This document shows, piece by piece, positions 47,386-57,613 of a DNA stretch of 64,000 nt (position 1 is its first letter; every line of letters begins with the position of its first letter). A model generated the notes under the pieces. It searched no databases, had not been told where the DNA came from, and saw nothing but the letters and a program-made list of their open reading frames with translations. The translations under genes were made by a program, and so were the position numbers. The stretch comes from Chloroflexota bacterium (GTDB lineage: Bacteria > Chloroflexota > Dehalococcoidia > Lucifugimonadales > UBA3495), in contig JAPPMU010000052.1 in assembly GCA_028873965.1 (NCBI GenBank), positions 1 through 64,000 on the forward strand. Direction: 5' to 3'.

Positions 47386-48359
47386 GTGAAATCACTGAAA
47401 CTGGTTCTTCCCGTGCTGGTGATGGCGACCGCTTTTCTTGTGGCAGGTAGTATGCCCTTGCTCAATCCAGCTCGCCGGCTACCGGCAACATTGCCGTCCG
47501 TGATGGGATAAATCCGGGGGAGGCTGTGGTGTCCTGGGACGCCGTGCCCGGAGCCACGCACTACCGAATCGGCTACGTCAACATGGTTACGGATTACCCA
47601 CTTGCCAAAGCCAGCGTGACCGGCGATTGGATCAATGCGTTCATCTATGTTGACGAAAACGCCCGCAACATCCCGGTTGCCAACGGGCGGGCGGAATATA
47701 CGGTGCGCCGTTTGCAGCAGGACGCCCGCCATGCCTTCACGGTTTTGACCAGCAGCAACTTCGTCGATACCGGCGCAGCTGGGAGCGTTACCAGCGAATT
47801 TTCCTGGCCGAGTAATCCCCGCTGGACTTTTCATACGGTAGCTGATCGAGGTGGTGCTACGGCGCCCGGTCCTGGCATTGATTTCGTCAGCATGTATCCG
47901 AACTGTGACGCGGCGCGCGCGCATTACCCCGGCGGAGTAAGACAGGGCAGCCCGATTTATCGTCCAGTGCTTGACCGGGATGGGGATGGCGTTGCTTGCG
48001 AGCCGGCATCGACAGTGCCCTCGGGGAATTACTTGCCCATTCAGGACATTGGAACGTTCAGCGGCATTGGTGACAACACGAACAATGTGATCAGATTAGA
48101 CGCTGGGATCTATCGCTTTACTACCACACGCCAGAACACAGACAGGAACGTATTCGTTGACATAGTAGAACTGAGCACCGGCAGCGAAAGGTCCGTGGGA
48201 ATTTACGGAAGAGGCGATAGCGGGGGCTCGGAACTCGAGACGATTTACAACGATGGCAGCAGTTTCAGACTGCAAGTCGGAGATTACATACTGGCTGTTG
48301 ACGCCAGCGACAGCACTCAAGACTGGACTGTCACGATCGAACTGATACAAGCACATTAG
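47386..48359 (+). pseudogene. Secreted FN3-like/excalibur-domain protein, apparently frameshifted near the signal peptide
   Basis: GTG at 47386 encodes a signal peptide (MKSLKLVLPVLVMATAFLVAGS) stopping at 47511; the next frame reads ALAQSSSPATGNIAVRDGINPGEAVVSWDAVPGATHYRIGY...NCDAARAHYPGGVRQGSPIYRPVLDRDGDGVACEP. Confidence 0.65.
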
Positions 48360-48473
48360 CGGAACGTTTCGCCACAACGACGTTGCGAGGCCGGGCTTGT
48401 CGTTCTGTGAGTAGAAATCCGCCGTCAGAGATTTGCACCCCTTTGTATAGCCGGCGTACCATGGTTGTGTTCA

Positions 48474-48623
48474 AATTGCCCCGCACGGGTGGGGATTTGC
48501 CTACTCTGGTAAGGCGGCCCCGCTACAGTTGCCGGTTGCCCCGTCCGTGCGGGGATTTCCCCCTTTGCGATCCCGAGAACCCCCACCTGGTTCAGGTCGC
48601 CTCGCACTTGCGGGGATTCGCCG
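48474..48623. CRISPR. Degenerate 3-repeat type I-E-like CRISPR remnant (no cas genes in window)
   Basis: 29-nt units at 48474, 48534 and 48595 (periods 60 and 61): AATTGCCCCGCACGGGTGGGGATTTGCCT / GGTTGCCCCGTCCGTGCGGGGATTTCCCC / GGTCGCCTCGCACTTGCGGGGATTCGCCG. Confidence 0.5.
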
Positions 48624-48711
48624 CAGCATCCTGACGGTACAGGCGGACATGGTTCTCGCCTTTTTGTGTATCGCGTTTTCGTTTGAATCGACGCCCGGCC
48701 GGAGGCCCCTG

Positions 48712-48936
48712 ATGTCCACCAAAAAGATAGAACGCATCCCCGTTCGCGTCGCGCCCCGCGAAGTGTTCATCGCCGAGAAGCATGCCATCGTCGCGGAGTA
48801 CGAGCGGCGCTACGAAATGTCCAGCGAAGAAATGGCCGCCCTGGTTGACAACGACGCCGTCGTGCCCACCATTGAGATGATGACTTGGTATCAAGCCTAC
48901 GACGTGCTGCAATTCCTCCTCGAAACGACCCCATGA
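48712..48936 (+). CDS. Small hypothetical protein
   Basis: 74-aa ORF, KIERIPVRVAPREVFIAEKHAIVAEYERRYEMSSEEMAALVDN; composition looks coding. Confidence 0.5.
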   Translation: MSTKKIERIPVRVAPREVFIAEKHAIVAEYERRYEMSSEEMAALVDNDAVVPTIEMMTWYQAYDVLQFLLETTP

Positions 48937-48989
48937 CATTGACGCGACCTCGCTGTGAAATTAGACTATGTGTAATCAAGGTATGGTTT

Positions 48990-49385
48990 ATGAAGCTGGT
49001 TGACCGAGCCATTGAAGGAAAATACTGGATCGTCTATTACTTGGTTTACGTGATCAGCATAGGCATTTGTGTTCGTATTTTTCGCGCGGAAATCTTCGGA
49101 ACTGATATTCAGAAAATTGACAGGCTGTTTCTGCTGGCGGCCATCGTCGGTTTATCGGCTGGAATTGCCGTCCTGGCAGTGATCCTTGTGGAGGTGACAG
49201 TTCGTATGGTACTTCTGATACCCAGCGCCTGGCGCAAAGCGAAAGGCGAGGGACGGGAAGAGGAGCGCAAGCGCGTCAAGAACATCATCGCCGAGCACGG
49301 AAAGCGGGATCCCACGACGGGAGCGCTGACCATCAGCGCGGAGGGTGAACGCTTGCTCAACGACCCCGACCGGCCTTCTCAATAG
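48990..49385 (+). CDS. Small two-TM membrane protein with EGREEERKR tail
   Basis: Hydrophobic helices followed by KAKGEGREEERKRVKNIIAEHGKRDPTTGALTISAEGERLL. Confidence 0.65.
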   Translation: MKLVDRAIEGKYWIVYYLVYVISIGICVRIFRAEIFGTDIQKIDRLFLLAAIVGLSAGIAVLAVILVEVTVRMVLLIPSAWRKAKGEGREEERKRVKNIIAEHGKRDPTTGALTISAEGERLLNDPDRPSQ

Positions 49386-49460
49386 TTGCCGGGAAAGCTC
49401 GACAACTACGGCTCGGTGGTTGGCTATTGACCATCGGGCCGTTTGCTTTGTCCAACTGAC

Positions 49461-49490
49461 AAGGCCCCTGCCGCCGGCAGCGGGGGCCTT
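49461..49490. terminator. Intrinsic terminator hairpin
   Basis: AAGGCCCCTGCCGCCGGCAGCGGGGGCCTT. Confidence 0.7.
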
Positions 49491-49560
49491 TCAATCTGCT
49501 ACCATAACCCTTGGTTCCCCCAACGCAGGGACAACCGATTCATAACGGAGTGCGAACGCA

Positions 49561-50097
49561 ATGATAATCGCAGTTATCGGCAACTATGACCCACCGCCCC
49601 ATGTGTACGCGCTGGCAGAAGGCGTAGGCAAGGAACTGGCCCGCCGCGGCATCACGCTGGTCTGCGGCGGTCTGACCGGCGTGATGGAAGCGGTGTGCAA
49701 GGGGGCGAAGTCCGAGAACGGCACCACCATCGGGATACTGCCTGGCGGATCACCGCACACCGCCAACGAGTGGGTGGACTTCCCCGTCGCCACCAACATG
49801 GGGTTCGCGCGGAACGTGGCGGTGGTCAGCACCGGCCAGGCAGTCATCGCCGTCGGTGGAGCCTTCGGCACCCTGTCGGAGATCGCCTACGCGCTGAGCT
49901 ACGGCATCCCCGTGGTCTCGCTGCACAGCTGGCCGCTGACCCTGCGCGGCGACGGACTGCCCGTGGGCGAGAATTACATAATGGCTGACGATCCCGCCGA
50001 CGCGGTGGACAAGGCGGTCGCCGCGGCCCTGGCGCGTACCGACGAGACCCAAACCGTCGCCTTCTCCGAACCCCTGCCGGAGGTGCCCAATGGCTGA
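49561..50097 (+). CDS. LOG/TIGR00725-type nucleotide-binding (lysine decarboxylase-like) protein
   Basis: [47 protein letters not shown]. Confidence 0.88.
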   Translation: MIIAVIGNYDPPPHVYALAEGVGKELARRGITLVCGGLTGVMEAVCKGAKSENGTTIGILPGGSPHTANEWVDFPVATNMGFARNVAVVSTGQAVIAVGGAFGTLSEIAYALSYGIPVVSLHSWPLTLRGDGLPVGENYIMADDPADAVDKAVAAALARTDETQTVAFSEPLPEVPNG

Positions 50098-51394
50098 TGC
50101 CACCATCGCGTCGGTGATCGGCCGGGAAGCGCTGGACTCTCGGGGCAACCCCACGGTCGAAGCAGAGGTGACCCTGAGCGACGGCAGCGTCGGCCTGGCC
50201 CTGGTACCATCGGGCGCAAGCACCGGCAGCTACGAGGCCCTGGAGCTTCGCGACGGCGACCGGACCCGGTTCCGCGGCGGCGGCACGCTGACCGCCGTGG
50301 GTAACGTCAACGACCGCATTGGCCCCGCGCTGGCCGGAGCGTCGCCGTTCGACCAGGCGGCCGTTGACCAACGGTTGAACGAGATGGACGGCACCGGCGA
50401 CAAGAGCGGTCTGGGCGCCAACGCCGTGCTGGCCGTATCCATGGCAACGGCCCGGGCCGCCGCGGCGTCGGCCACCGGGGGATCCCTGTGGCGACACCTG
50501 TCCGATGGCGGCGAGGTGAGCCTGCCGGTGCCGCTGCTGAACATCCTCAACGGCGGCCGGCACGCTTCCAACTCCGCCGACGTGCAGGAGTTCATGGTCG
50601 CCCCCGCCGGGTTCGATCGCTTTTCCGACGCGCTGCGCGCCGGAGTGGAGATCTATCAGGCGTTGAAATCCATCCTGAGGAACGGCGGCCACAACCTGAA
50701 CGTTGGCGACGAGGGCGGATTCGCCCCAACGCTGCCGTCCAACCGCGACGCCATCGAGGTGGTGCTTCAGGCCATCGAATCGGCCGGATACCGGCCGGGC
50801 GAGCAGGTCCACATCGCCCTGGACGTGGCGGCGTCGGAACTGTGGGACGCCGAGGCGTCGAACTACCGTCTGGAGCGGGAAGGAATGTCGCTCAGCGCCG
50901 GGGAACTGGTGGACCTGTACGCCCAGTGGTGCGCCGAGTATCCCATCATCAGCATTGAAGACGGCCTTTTCGAGGATGACTGGGACGGTTGGTCAACCAT
51001 GACCGCGCGCCTGGGCGAGTCCGTTCAATTGGTCGGCGACGACCTGCTGGTGACCAACATCGGCCGGCTCCGGCGCGGCATCTCCGACCGGGCCGGCAAC
51101 GCCATCCTGCTCAAGCCCAACCAGATCGGCACGCTCTCCGAGACTGCCGCTGCGCTGGGTATGGCGCGCGACGCCGGCTGGACGGCGGTCATGAGCCACC
51201 GCTCCGGCGAAACCGAGGACACCACCATCGCCGACTTGGCCGTCGCCTGGAACGTGCGCCAGATCAAGACCGGCGCGCCGGCACGGTCCGAACGCGTGGC
51301 CAAGTACAACCGCCTGCTGCGGATTGAGGCGGAGCTGGGCGATGCGGTGCGGTACGCCGGCCGCGAGGTTTACGGAAGGCTCGGCTCCCGGTAG
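50090..51394 (+). CDS. eno: Enolase (phosphopyruvate hydratase)
   Basis: [86 protein letters not shown]. Confidence 0.97.
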   Translation: MADATIASVIGREALDSRGNPTVEAEVTLSDGSVGLALVPSGASTGSYEALELRDGDRTRFRGGGTLTAVGNVNDRIGPALAGASPFDQAAVDQRLNEMDGTGDKSGLGANAVLAVSMATARAAAASATGGSLWRHLSDGGEVSLPVPLLNILNGGRHASNSADVQEFMVAPAGFDRFSDALRAGVEIYQALKSILRNGGHNLNVGDEGGFAPTLPSNRDAIEVVLQAIESAGYRPGEQVHIALDVAASELWDAEASNYRLEREGMSLSAGELVDLYAQWCAEYPIISIEDGLFEDDWDGWSTMTARLGESVQLVGDDLLVTNIGRLRRGISDRAGNAILLKPNQIGTLSETAAALGMARDAGWTAVMSHRSGETEDTTIADLAVAWNVRQIKTGAPARSERVAKYNRLLRIEAELGDAVRYAGREVYGRLGSR

Positions 51395-51447
51395 TCCGGT
51401 GGGTTCTCTTGGCGTGTCCGGCCGGCCCGAATCCTCATTTTCGGTGG

Positions 51448-51453
51448 TATAAT
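51448..51453 (+). promoter_or_regulatory. Putative -10 element TATAAT(CGCGG) upstream of gap
   Basis: TATAATCGCGG in the eno-gap intergenic region. Confidence 0.5.
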
Positions 51454-51578
51454 CGCGGCGCCGGCGGGGTTGAATTGACCGCGAGAATCTCGCGACCGCC
51501 AGCCGGACAATACGCGTACCGCACGCTTTGCCCGCCACCATGTTTGGCCACGATTGAACTGAGGGGAGGCATTCCACG

Positions 51579-52586
51579 ATGGCGACGCGCATCGGTATCA
51601 ATGGGTTCGGGCGGATCGGGCGGTTGGTCGCCCGGGCGGCGCTTTCGCCTACCTACCACGACCGCCTGGACCTGGCCGCCGTAAACGGTCTGGGAGATCC
51701 CGATACTGCCGCGCATTTGTTCAAGTACGACAGCACCTACGGGCCTTACGCCGGAACCGTGGGCACCGACAACGGCAACCTGGTCATCGATGGCAAGCCC
51801 ATACGCATGTTCCAGGAATCCGATCCGGCGAACATCCCCTGGTCCGAGATGGGCGTCGACATTGTCGTGGAATGCACCGGCCGCTTCACCGACGCCGCCA
51901 AAGCGGCGGCCCACATCGACAGCGGCGGCGCGGACAAGGTGATCATCTCCGCTCCGGCTCGTGGCGCTGACGCCACCATTGTCCTGGGGGTCAACGACGA
52001 GGCCTATAAGGGCGACGAGCACCGGATCATTTCCAACGCCTCCTGCACCACCAACTGCTTCGCGCCCATGGTCAAGGTGCTCCACGATGCTTTTGGCGTC
52101 GAGCGCGGCCTGATGTCCACCATCCACGCTTACACCAACGACCAGAGCATCCTGGACCGCAACCACCGGGACCTGCGTCGGGCCCGGGCCGCCGCCCAGA
52201 ACATCATCCCCACCAGTACCGGGGCCGCCCGTTCTGTGGGCGTGGTGCTGCCCGAATTGAACGGCAAGCTCCACGGCATAGCCTACCGCATCCCTACGTC
52301 CATCGGGTCAGCCACCGACTTCGTGGCTGACCTCAAGCAGAACGTCACCAAGGACGAGGTCAACGCCGCCTTCAGGGCCGCCGCCGAGGGCCCCCTGAAG
52401 GGCATCCTGGAATACACTGAGGACCCCATCGTCAGCTCGGACATCCGCGGCAACACCCATAGCTGCATCTTCGACGGACTGAGCACCATGGTCCTGGATG
52501 ACAGCATGGTCAAGATCCTGGGCTGGTACGACAACGAGTGGGGATACTCCTGCCGCACCGCCGACCTGTGCTGCCTGATTTCATAG
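51579..52586 (+). CDS. gap: Glyceraldehyde-3-phosphate dehydrogenase
   Basis: RIGINGFGRIGRLVAR, ISNASCTTNCFAPMVKVLHDAFGVERGLMSTIHAYTNDQ, WYDNEWGYSCRTADL. Confidence 0.97.
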   Translation: MATRIGINGFGRIGRLVARAALSPTYHDRLDLAAVNGLGDPDTAAHLFKYDSTYGPYAGTVGTDNGNLVIDGKPIRMFQESDPANIPWSEMGVDIVVECTGRFTDAAKAAAHIDSGGADKVIISAPARGADATIVLGVNDEAYKGDEHRIISNASCTTNCFAPMVKVLHDAFGVERGLMSTIHAYTNDQSILDRNHRDLRRARAAAQNIIPTSTGAARSVGVVLPELNGKLHGIAYRIPTSIGSATDFVADLKQNVTKDEVNAAFRAAAEGPLKGILEYTEDPIVSSDIRGNTHSCIFDGLSTMVLDDSMVKILGWYDNEWGYSCRTADLCCLIS

Positions 52587-52602
52587 CAATTCCTGGCAGT
52601 TG

Positions 52603-55600
52603 ATGCGCTCGCTGCCCATGGACCCCCACCGGCTTCGCCTCTTCGCCCCCCTGCGTAGGCTGTGGGGGCCTAATTTTCTGCTGCCGGTACTGCTGATCGC
52701 CGCGTTGGCCCTCCGCCTGTATGGCATTGACTGGGATCACGGCCACGGATTCCACCCGGACGAGCGGTCTTTCTACCTGCGCGCCGACGACATGTTCCGC
52801 GTGCTCACCGAGGCGCCGGGACACGAGACCTGGCTTGCCCAGTGGCCCGAGATGCGGGTCGGCCTGCCCGACGTTGAAACCGCGCTGTCGGCGGAACGCA
52901 GCCCCCTCAACCCCCACTGGTTCCCCCTGGGCAGCGCCCTGATCTACGCCTTGGTGCTGATCCGGTCGGTGGCCGAACTATTCACCGATTGGGGCGCAAT
53001 GGATATGCGGTTCGCCGGCCGCACGCTGGCCGCCCTAGCCGACACCGGGTCGGTGGCCCTGATGTTCGTCATCGGACGGCGGATGTACGGCGCATGGACG
53101 GGCTTGCTTGCCGCCGCTCTCACGACATTTGCCGTCATCCACATCCAGCACGCCCATTTCTACCGGCCGGAACCTTTCACCGTGCTCACTTCGCTGGCGG
53201 CGCTGTGGGCGATGCTCGGGTTAATGGACACTCGACGCATCCGCGATGCCGCCCTGCTGGGCCTGCTGGTCGGCCTGGCCATGGCTCCCAAGGTGTCGGT
53301 AGCTCCCATCCTCGCTCCGCTGGCGCTAGTGTTCCTCTGGACCTGGAAGGACCGCGCCGGCGGCCGGTGGGCCGACCTCACGGTATGGTCGGCCGTGAGA
53401 TTCGCGCCGATGGTTGTGCTCGCCGGTCTGCTGGCGTTGGCGGCATTTTTCATCACCACTCCTTACGCCTTCCTGGATTTGGGCACGTTTGTTGCGGACA
53501 TCCGGGCCCAGGCCGAAATGGCCCGGGAGGCCGGCCACTGGCCGTTCACCTGGCAGTACGCCGACACGCCGGCTTTCTGGTACCAGATCCGGCAGACCTC
53601 GATCTGGGGCCTGGGGCTGCCGTTGGGAATCGTCGCCTGGCTGGCCGCTCCGTTCACCGCCTGGCTGGCATGGCGCGGCGGACATTTGCAGCGGTTTGAC
53701 CTCCTGCTGCTGGCCTGGGCGGTGCCGGCGTTTGTGTTCCTGGAGTTGTTCGAGGTCAAGTTCCTGCGCTACGTTTTCCCGCTGATGCCTTTCTACGTGC
53801 TCATGGGAGCGCGGATGCTGGTGGCTGCCGTGGAATGGGCGCAGGGCCGGCGGAGAGCCGACCGAGAGCGTTCCGGCGACTTGCCCGACGACGCGCCGTT
53901 TTCTGAGGAGTGGCACGCGACCCCGCCCACCATTGGCGACGACCTGATCTTCGATGAGCCGCTATTCGGCGACGACGCGCCGTTTTCTGAGGAGTGGCAC
54001 GCGACGCCTCCCACCGGTGGCATGGTGGTTTCGGCGACGGGCCGGCCGATGGAACCCGACGCGCTGCCCGATCAGCACTCATCGCGTTGGCAGACGGTCG
54101 TGGCGGCGAGCCGTCGGTACGCCTATCCGGCCAGCATTGCCGTTCTGGTCATCGTTGTTGCGTCCACCATCCTTTACGCTCTGGCTTTCTCCAGTATCTA
54201 CGGCCGGCCCCACACTGCGGTCGCCGCCGCGGAGTGGATCAACGCCAATGTCCCATCAAGCTCGTCCATCATCAACGGCGGCTCCTATTGGGATGAGCGC
54301 ATTCCCGACCTGGGCAGGTACGACGTCTGGACCTTCGCGGCCTACCATCCCGACAGCGACCGCAGCAAGATTCCCGAGTTGGCCGGACGGCTGTCATCGA
54401 GCGATTACCTGGTCTTTTATTCCAACCGCGCCTACGGGTCGGTGGCCCGATTGTCCGACGAGTACCCGCAGAGCTCCGCGTTCCTTCGCCTGCTGTTCGC
54501 CGGAGACCTGGGCTACCGGCTGGAGCGATCATTCTCTTCCTATCCCTCACTGGCCGGCTTCGAGTTGCGCGACGACCCCTACACGCGGGCCGGCCTCCCC
54601 GTGCCGGTTCGCATCGAGAACGGCGCGGCGGGATCGGGGGGCGGCATCGGGCTGAACCTGGGGTACGCCGACGAGAACGTCATCGGATACGACCACCCGC
54701 AGGTGTTGGTATTCCGCGACGTCGATAGGTTGCCTTCCAGCGAAATCAGGTCTCGCATCGACGACGCGTCTCCCGTTACCGAGGACACTGCGCCGCTGAT
54801 GCTCTCGCCGCAAGACCTGGATACCCAACAGGAAGGCGGCACCTGGTCGGATGTGTTTCGTCCGGATGGTTGGCCCAACCGCGTCCCGTGGCTCAGCTGG
54901 TTCCTGGCCTTGGAGCTGATCTGCCTGATCGCGTTCCCGCTGACCTGGTGGGTTCTCCGCCCGCTGCACGACCGGGGCCTCCTGTTCTCCCGCGTGGTGG
55001 GGCTGCTCCTGGTGGTGTGGGTGGCATGGCTGTTGGTCAACTCCGGCGCAGTGCAGTTCTCGATTGCCGCCATAAGTCTGGCCATGGTGATCGTGGCGAT
55101 ACCGTCGGCCGCGGTCCTGGCGGTCAGTTGGCGAGATATTGCCGGATGGCTGCGGGAACACTGGCGCATGGTCATCGCCGCCGAGGCGCTGTTCGTGCTG
55201 GCGTACCTGGCTTTCGTGCTGATCCGGGCGGCCAATCCCGACCTGTGGCACCCGTGGCGCGGCGGCGAGAAGCCCATGGAACTCGCCTATTTCACCGCCG
55301 TGACCCGCTCCACGGTGCTGCCGCCCTACGATCCCTGGTTCGCTGGCGGGTACCTGAACTACTACTACTGGGGCTACTTCATCCTGTCCATTCCCACCCG
55401 TCTGACCGGCATCCCGCCGGCGACGGCGTTCAACCTGGCCGTGCCGACCCTGTTCGCTCTGACCGCCACCGGGGCCGGCGCGCTTGCGTACTACTTCGTC
55501 AAAGCCGCTTGCGGCGTCCGTGCAGATTTCCTGCCAACCGATCAGCCGGCACGTAGCACTGGCCGGGAAGTTCCGTGGGGCAACTTGCGACGATGGCTGC

Positions 55601-57330
55601 CCGGTAGCGCGGCGGTGGTCGGTCTCGTCAGCGCCGTGATGGTGGCGGTTGCGGGCAACTTGGACGGAGTAGTCCAGCTGTTTCACATCCTGTCTGCTCG
55701 CATGAACGGGATACCCGTAACCCTGTCGGCCTTCGATTTCTGGCGAAGCAGCAGAGCCATACCGGAGATCCCCAACTTTGAACCCAACGCTCTGGTGCCG
55801 TGGCTGCAGACGCGCAATCAAGTCGATCTGGGATTTCACATCACCGAGTTCCCGTATTTCACCTTCCTGTTCGCCGACCTCCACGCCCACATGATGACCA
55901 TGCCCTTCGCGCTACTGGCGGTGGCCTTGGGGTTCGCCGCCCTGCTCGGAGTGTCGCGCAGCGGGCCGAAGAGCATCTGGACCTGGGTGTGCGTCGCGCT
56001 GATGGGCCTGGCGGTGGGCAGCCTGTGGACCATCAACTCCTGGGAATATCCCGCATACGCCCTGCTCATGGTCGGGTTCGCGGCGTCCGCCGCATGGTTG
56101 ATGCCGGGCAATCTCAAGGTGCGGTTGGCGCTGGGGATTGCCCTCGCATTGTTGGCCGCTGCGGTCAGCTACGTCGCTTTCCTGCCGTTCCACGGCGCGA
56201 CGGAAACGTTCGGCACGGGCATAGAACCCACCCGGTGGCGTACCCCGTTGATCAATTACCTGCTGATCCACGCGCTGCCGCTGCTGGCGGCGGTGGCCCT
56301 GCTTTCGGCGACCCTGCCGAGAGCAGTCGTTCCCTTGCTGGCCAGGCTCAGAGCCGCGACTCCGGTTCCAGCGGCGCACCAGTGGCTCATGGTGGGTGTG
56401 GTGGTTGGGATTGCATTGGCGTGCTGCTTCTGGGCTGCCGGGTTCCTGACCGCCGGCGTGCTCATGGTCCTGCTGACGCTGACCGGTTGGTCGCTGGCAA
56501 CGACGTTGCTCGACGGCCGTGAGCCGGCCACCCGATCCGACGTGGCGGCGCTGGGTATGCTGACGGTTGCCCTGGCCATTGGCATCGGGGTTGACTTCGT
56601 CCGCGTCGAAGGGGACATCGCGCGCATGAACACGGTGTTCAAGTACTACCTGGTGGCGTGGCTGTTGTTCGGTGTAGCCGGAGCCTACGGTTTCTGGCGC
56701 GGCTGGACCGCGTGGCGGATCCGTCAGACTATGCTCGGTAGTACCGTTCGATTATCGTTCGCGGCCCTCGTTTGTGTCGTGGCCGTTGGGGTGATGATCT
56801 ATCCGGTGCTGGCGACGCCGGTGCGTATCCAGGACCGCTTCCACTCCACGCCGTTGACCCTGGACGGCGCGGCGTGGATGCCGGACGCCGTGCACTGGGA
56901 GCGCGACGAGCCCATCGAAATCCGCTGGGACGCCGACGCCATCCGGTGGCTGCAGGACAACGTGTCCGGGTCGCCGGTGATCCTGGAGGCGCATGGCGAC
57001 CAGTACCGGTGGAACGGCCGCATGTCGGTGTACACCGGCTTGCCCACGGTGATCGGCTGGCCGTGGCACCAGACCCAGCAGCGCAACGACTGGGACCTGA
57101 TCCAGCGCCGCGCGCGGGACGTGTCCAGCATCTACAACACCCTCAGCAAGAACGCGGCGCTGGAACTGATTGACCAGTACGGCGTGCGCTACATCGTCGT
57201 GGGCGACCTGGAGCGGATCTACTACCTCCCCCACGGCATCGAGAAATTCGACCGGATGGTTGAGGACGGCACCCTCGAATTGGCCTACGCTAACCACGGA
57301 ACGACCATTTATCGAGTCACGACGCGGTGA
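52603..57330 (+). CDS. Giant membrane protein: N-terminal GT39/ArnT-like glycosyltransferase fused to C-terminal DUF2298 (YYY) domain
   Basis: N-terminal DWDHGHGFHPDERSFYLRA (GT-C acidic loop) plus multi-TM; C-terminal NYYYWGYFILSIPTRLTGIPPATAFNLAVPTLFAL, EFPYFTFLFADLHAHMMTMPFALLAVAL; alternative starts 52600-52618. Confidence 0.85.
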   Translation: MRSLPMDPHRLRLFAPLRRLWGPNFLLPVLLIAALALRLYGIDWDHGHGFHPDERSFYLRADDMFRVLTEAPGHETWLAQWPEMRVGLPDVETALSAERSPLNPHWFPLGSALIYALVLIRSVAELFTDWGAMDMRFAGRTLAALADTGSVALMFVIGRRMYGAWTGLLAAALTTFAVIHIQHAHFYRPEPFTVLTSLAALWAMLGLMDTRRIRDAALLGLLVGLAMAPKVSVAPILAPLALVFLWTWKDRAGGRWADLTVWSAVRFAPMVVLAGLLALAAFFITTPYAFLDLGTFVADIRAQAEMAREAGHWPFTWQYADTPAFWYQIRQTSIWGLGLPLGIVAWLAAPFTAWLAWRGGHLQRFDLLLLAWAVPAFVFLELFEVKFLRYVFPLMPFYVLMGARMLVAAVEWAQGRRRADRERSGDLPDDAPFSEEWHATPPTIGDDLIFDEPLFGDDAPFSEEWHATPPTGGMVVSATGRPMEPDALPDQHSSRWQTVVAASRRYAYPASIAVLVIVVASTILYALAFSSIYGRPHTAVAAAEWINANVPSSSSIINGGSYWDERIPDLGRYDVWTFAAYHPDSDRSKIPELAGRLSSSDYLVFYSNRAYGSVARLSDEYPQSSAFLRLLFAGDLGYRLERSFSSYPSLAGFELRDDPYTRAGLPVPVRIENGAAGSGGGIGLNLGYADENVIGYDHPQVLVFRDVDRLPSSEIRSRIDDASPVTEDTAPLMLSPQDLDTQQEGGTWSDVFRPDGWPNRVPWLSWFLALELICLIAFPLTWWVLRPLHDRGLLFSRVVGLLLVVWVAWLLVNSGAVQFSIAAISLAMVIVAIPSAAVLAVSWRDIAGWLREHWRMVIAAEALFVLAYLAFVLIRAANPDLWHPWRGGEKPMELAYFTAVTRSTVLPPYDPWFAGGYLNYYYWGYFILSIPTRLTGIPPATAFNLAVPTLFALTATGAGALAYYFVKAACGVRADFLPTDQPARSTGREVPWGNLRRWLPGSAAVVGLVSAVMVAVAGNLDGVVQLFHILSARMNGIPVTLSAFDFWRSSRAIPEIPNFEPNALVPWLQTRNQVDLGFHITEFPYFTFLFADLHAHMMTMPFALLAVALGFAALLGVSRSGPKSIWTWVCVALMGLAVGSLWTINSWEYPAYALLMVGFAASAAWLMPGNLKVRLALGIALALLAAAVSYVAFLPFHGATETFGTGIEPTRWRTPLINYLLIHALPLLAAVALLSATLPRAVVPLLARLRAATPVPAAHQWLMVGVVVGIALACCFWAAGFLTAGVLMVLLTLTGWSLATTLLDGREPATRSDVAALGMLTVALAIGIGVDFVRVEGDIARMNTVFKYYLVAWLLFGVAGAYGFWRGWTAWRIRQTMLGSTVRLSFAALVCVVAVGVMIYPVLATPVRIQDRFHSTPLTLDGAAWMPDAVHWERDEPIEIRWDADAIRWLQDNVSGSPVILEAHGDQYRWNGRMSVYTGLPTVIGWPWHQTQQRNDWDLIQRRARDVSSIYNTLSKNAALELIDQYGVRYIVVGDLERIYYLPHGIEKFDRMVEDGTLELAYANHGTTIYRVTTR
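53886..54005 (+). repeat. Exact 36-bp direct repeat within the GT/DUF2298 gene
   Basis: CGACGACGCGCCGTTTTCTGAGGAGTGGCACGCGAC at 53886-53921 and 53970-54005, 84-bp period. Confidence 0.95.
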
Positions 57331-57389
57331 GCGTTCCAGTGATCGCTTTCCGCCGTATCCCCTCATGCGTACCCAGTCTCGCCCGAAGT

Positions 57390-57480
57390 GTCATTGCGAG
57401 CGAAGCGTGGCAATCTCGTTGATGGAGGAGCGATTCTTCGGGTGACGAGATCGCCACGTCGCTTCGCTCCTCGTGATGAC
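57390..57480. repeat. Palindromic intergenic repeat
   Basis: GTCATTGCGAGCGAAGCGTGGCAATCTCGTT...GACGAGATCGCCACGTCGCTTCGCTCCTCGTGATGAC. Confidence 0.85.
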
Positions 57481-57613
57481 AAAATAGTCACGCGCGAGGC
57501 GGTGAGCGTTCAGGGGAATGCTATCCACCGTGTGCCGCGTTGACTCGTCCAATAGACATGCACGAACCTCTGGTACGATGCCTTCAAATCATTTTTCGAC
57601 TGCGAGGTGCCCC

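Noticed and set aside
48383-48634. 83-aa ORF across the CRISPR-like repeats
   Set aside because: The translation simply follows the repeats (LPRTGGDLP, LPRPCGDFP, SHLRGFA); better explained by the repeat array
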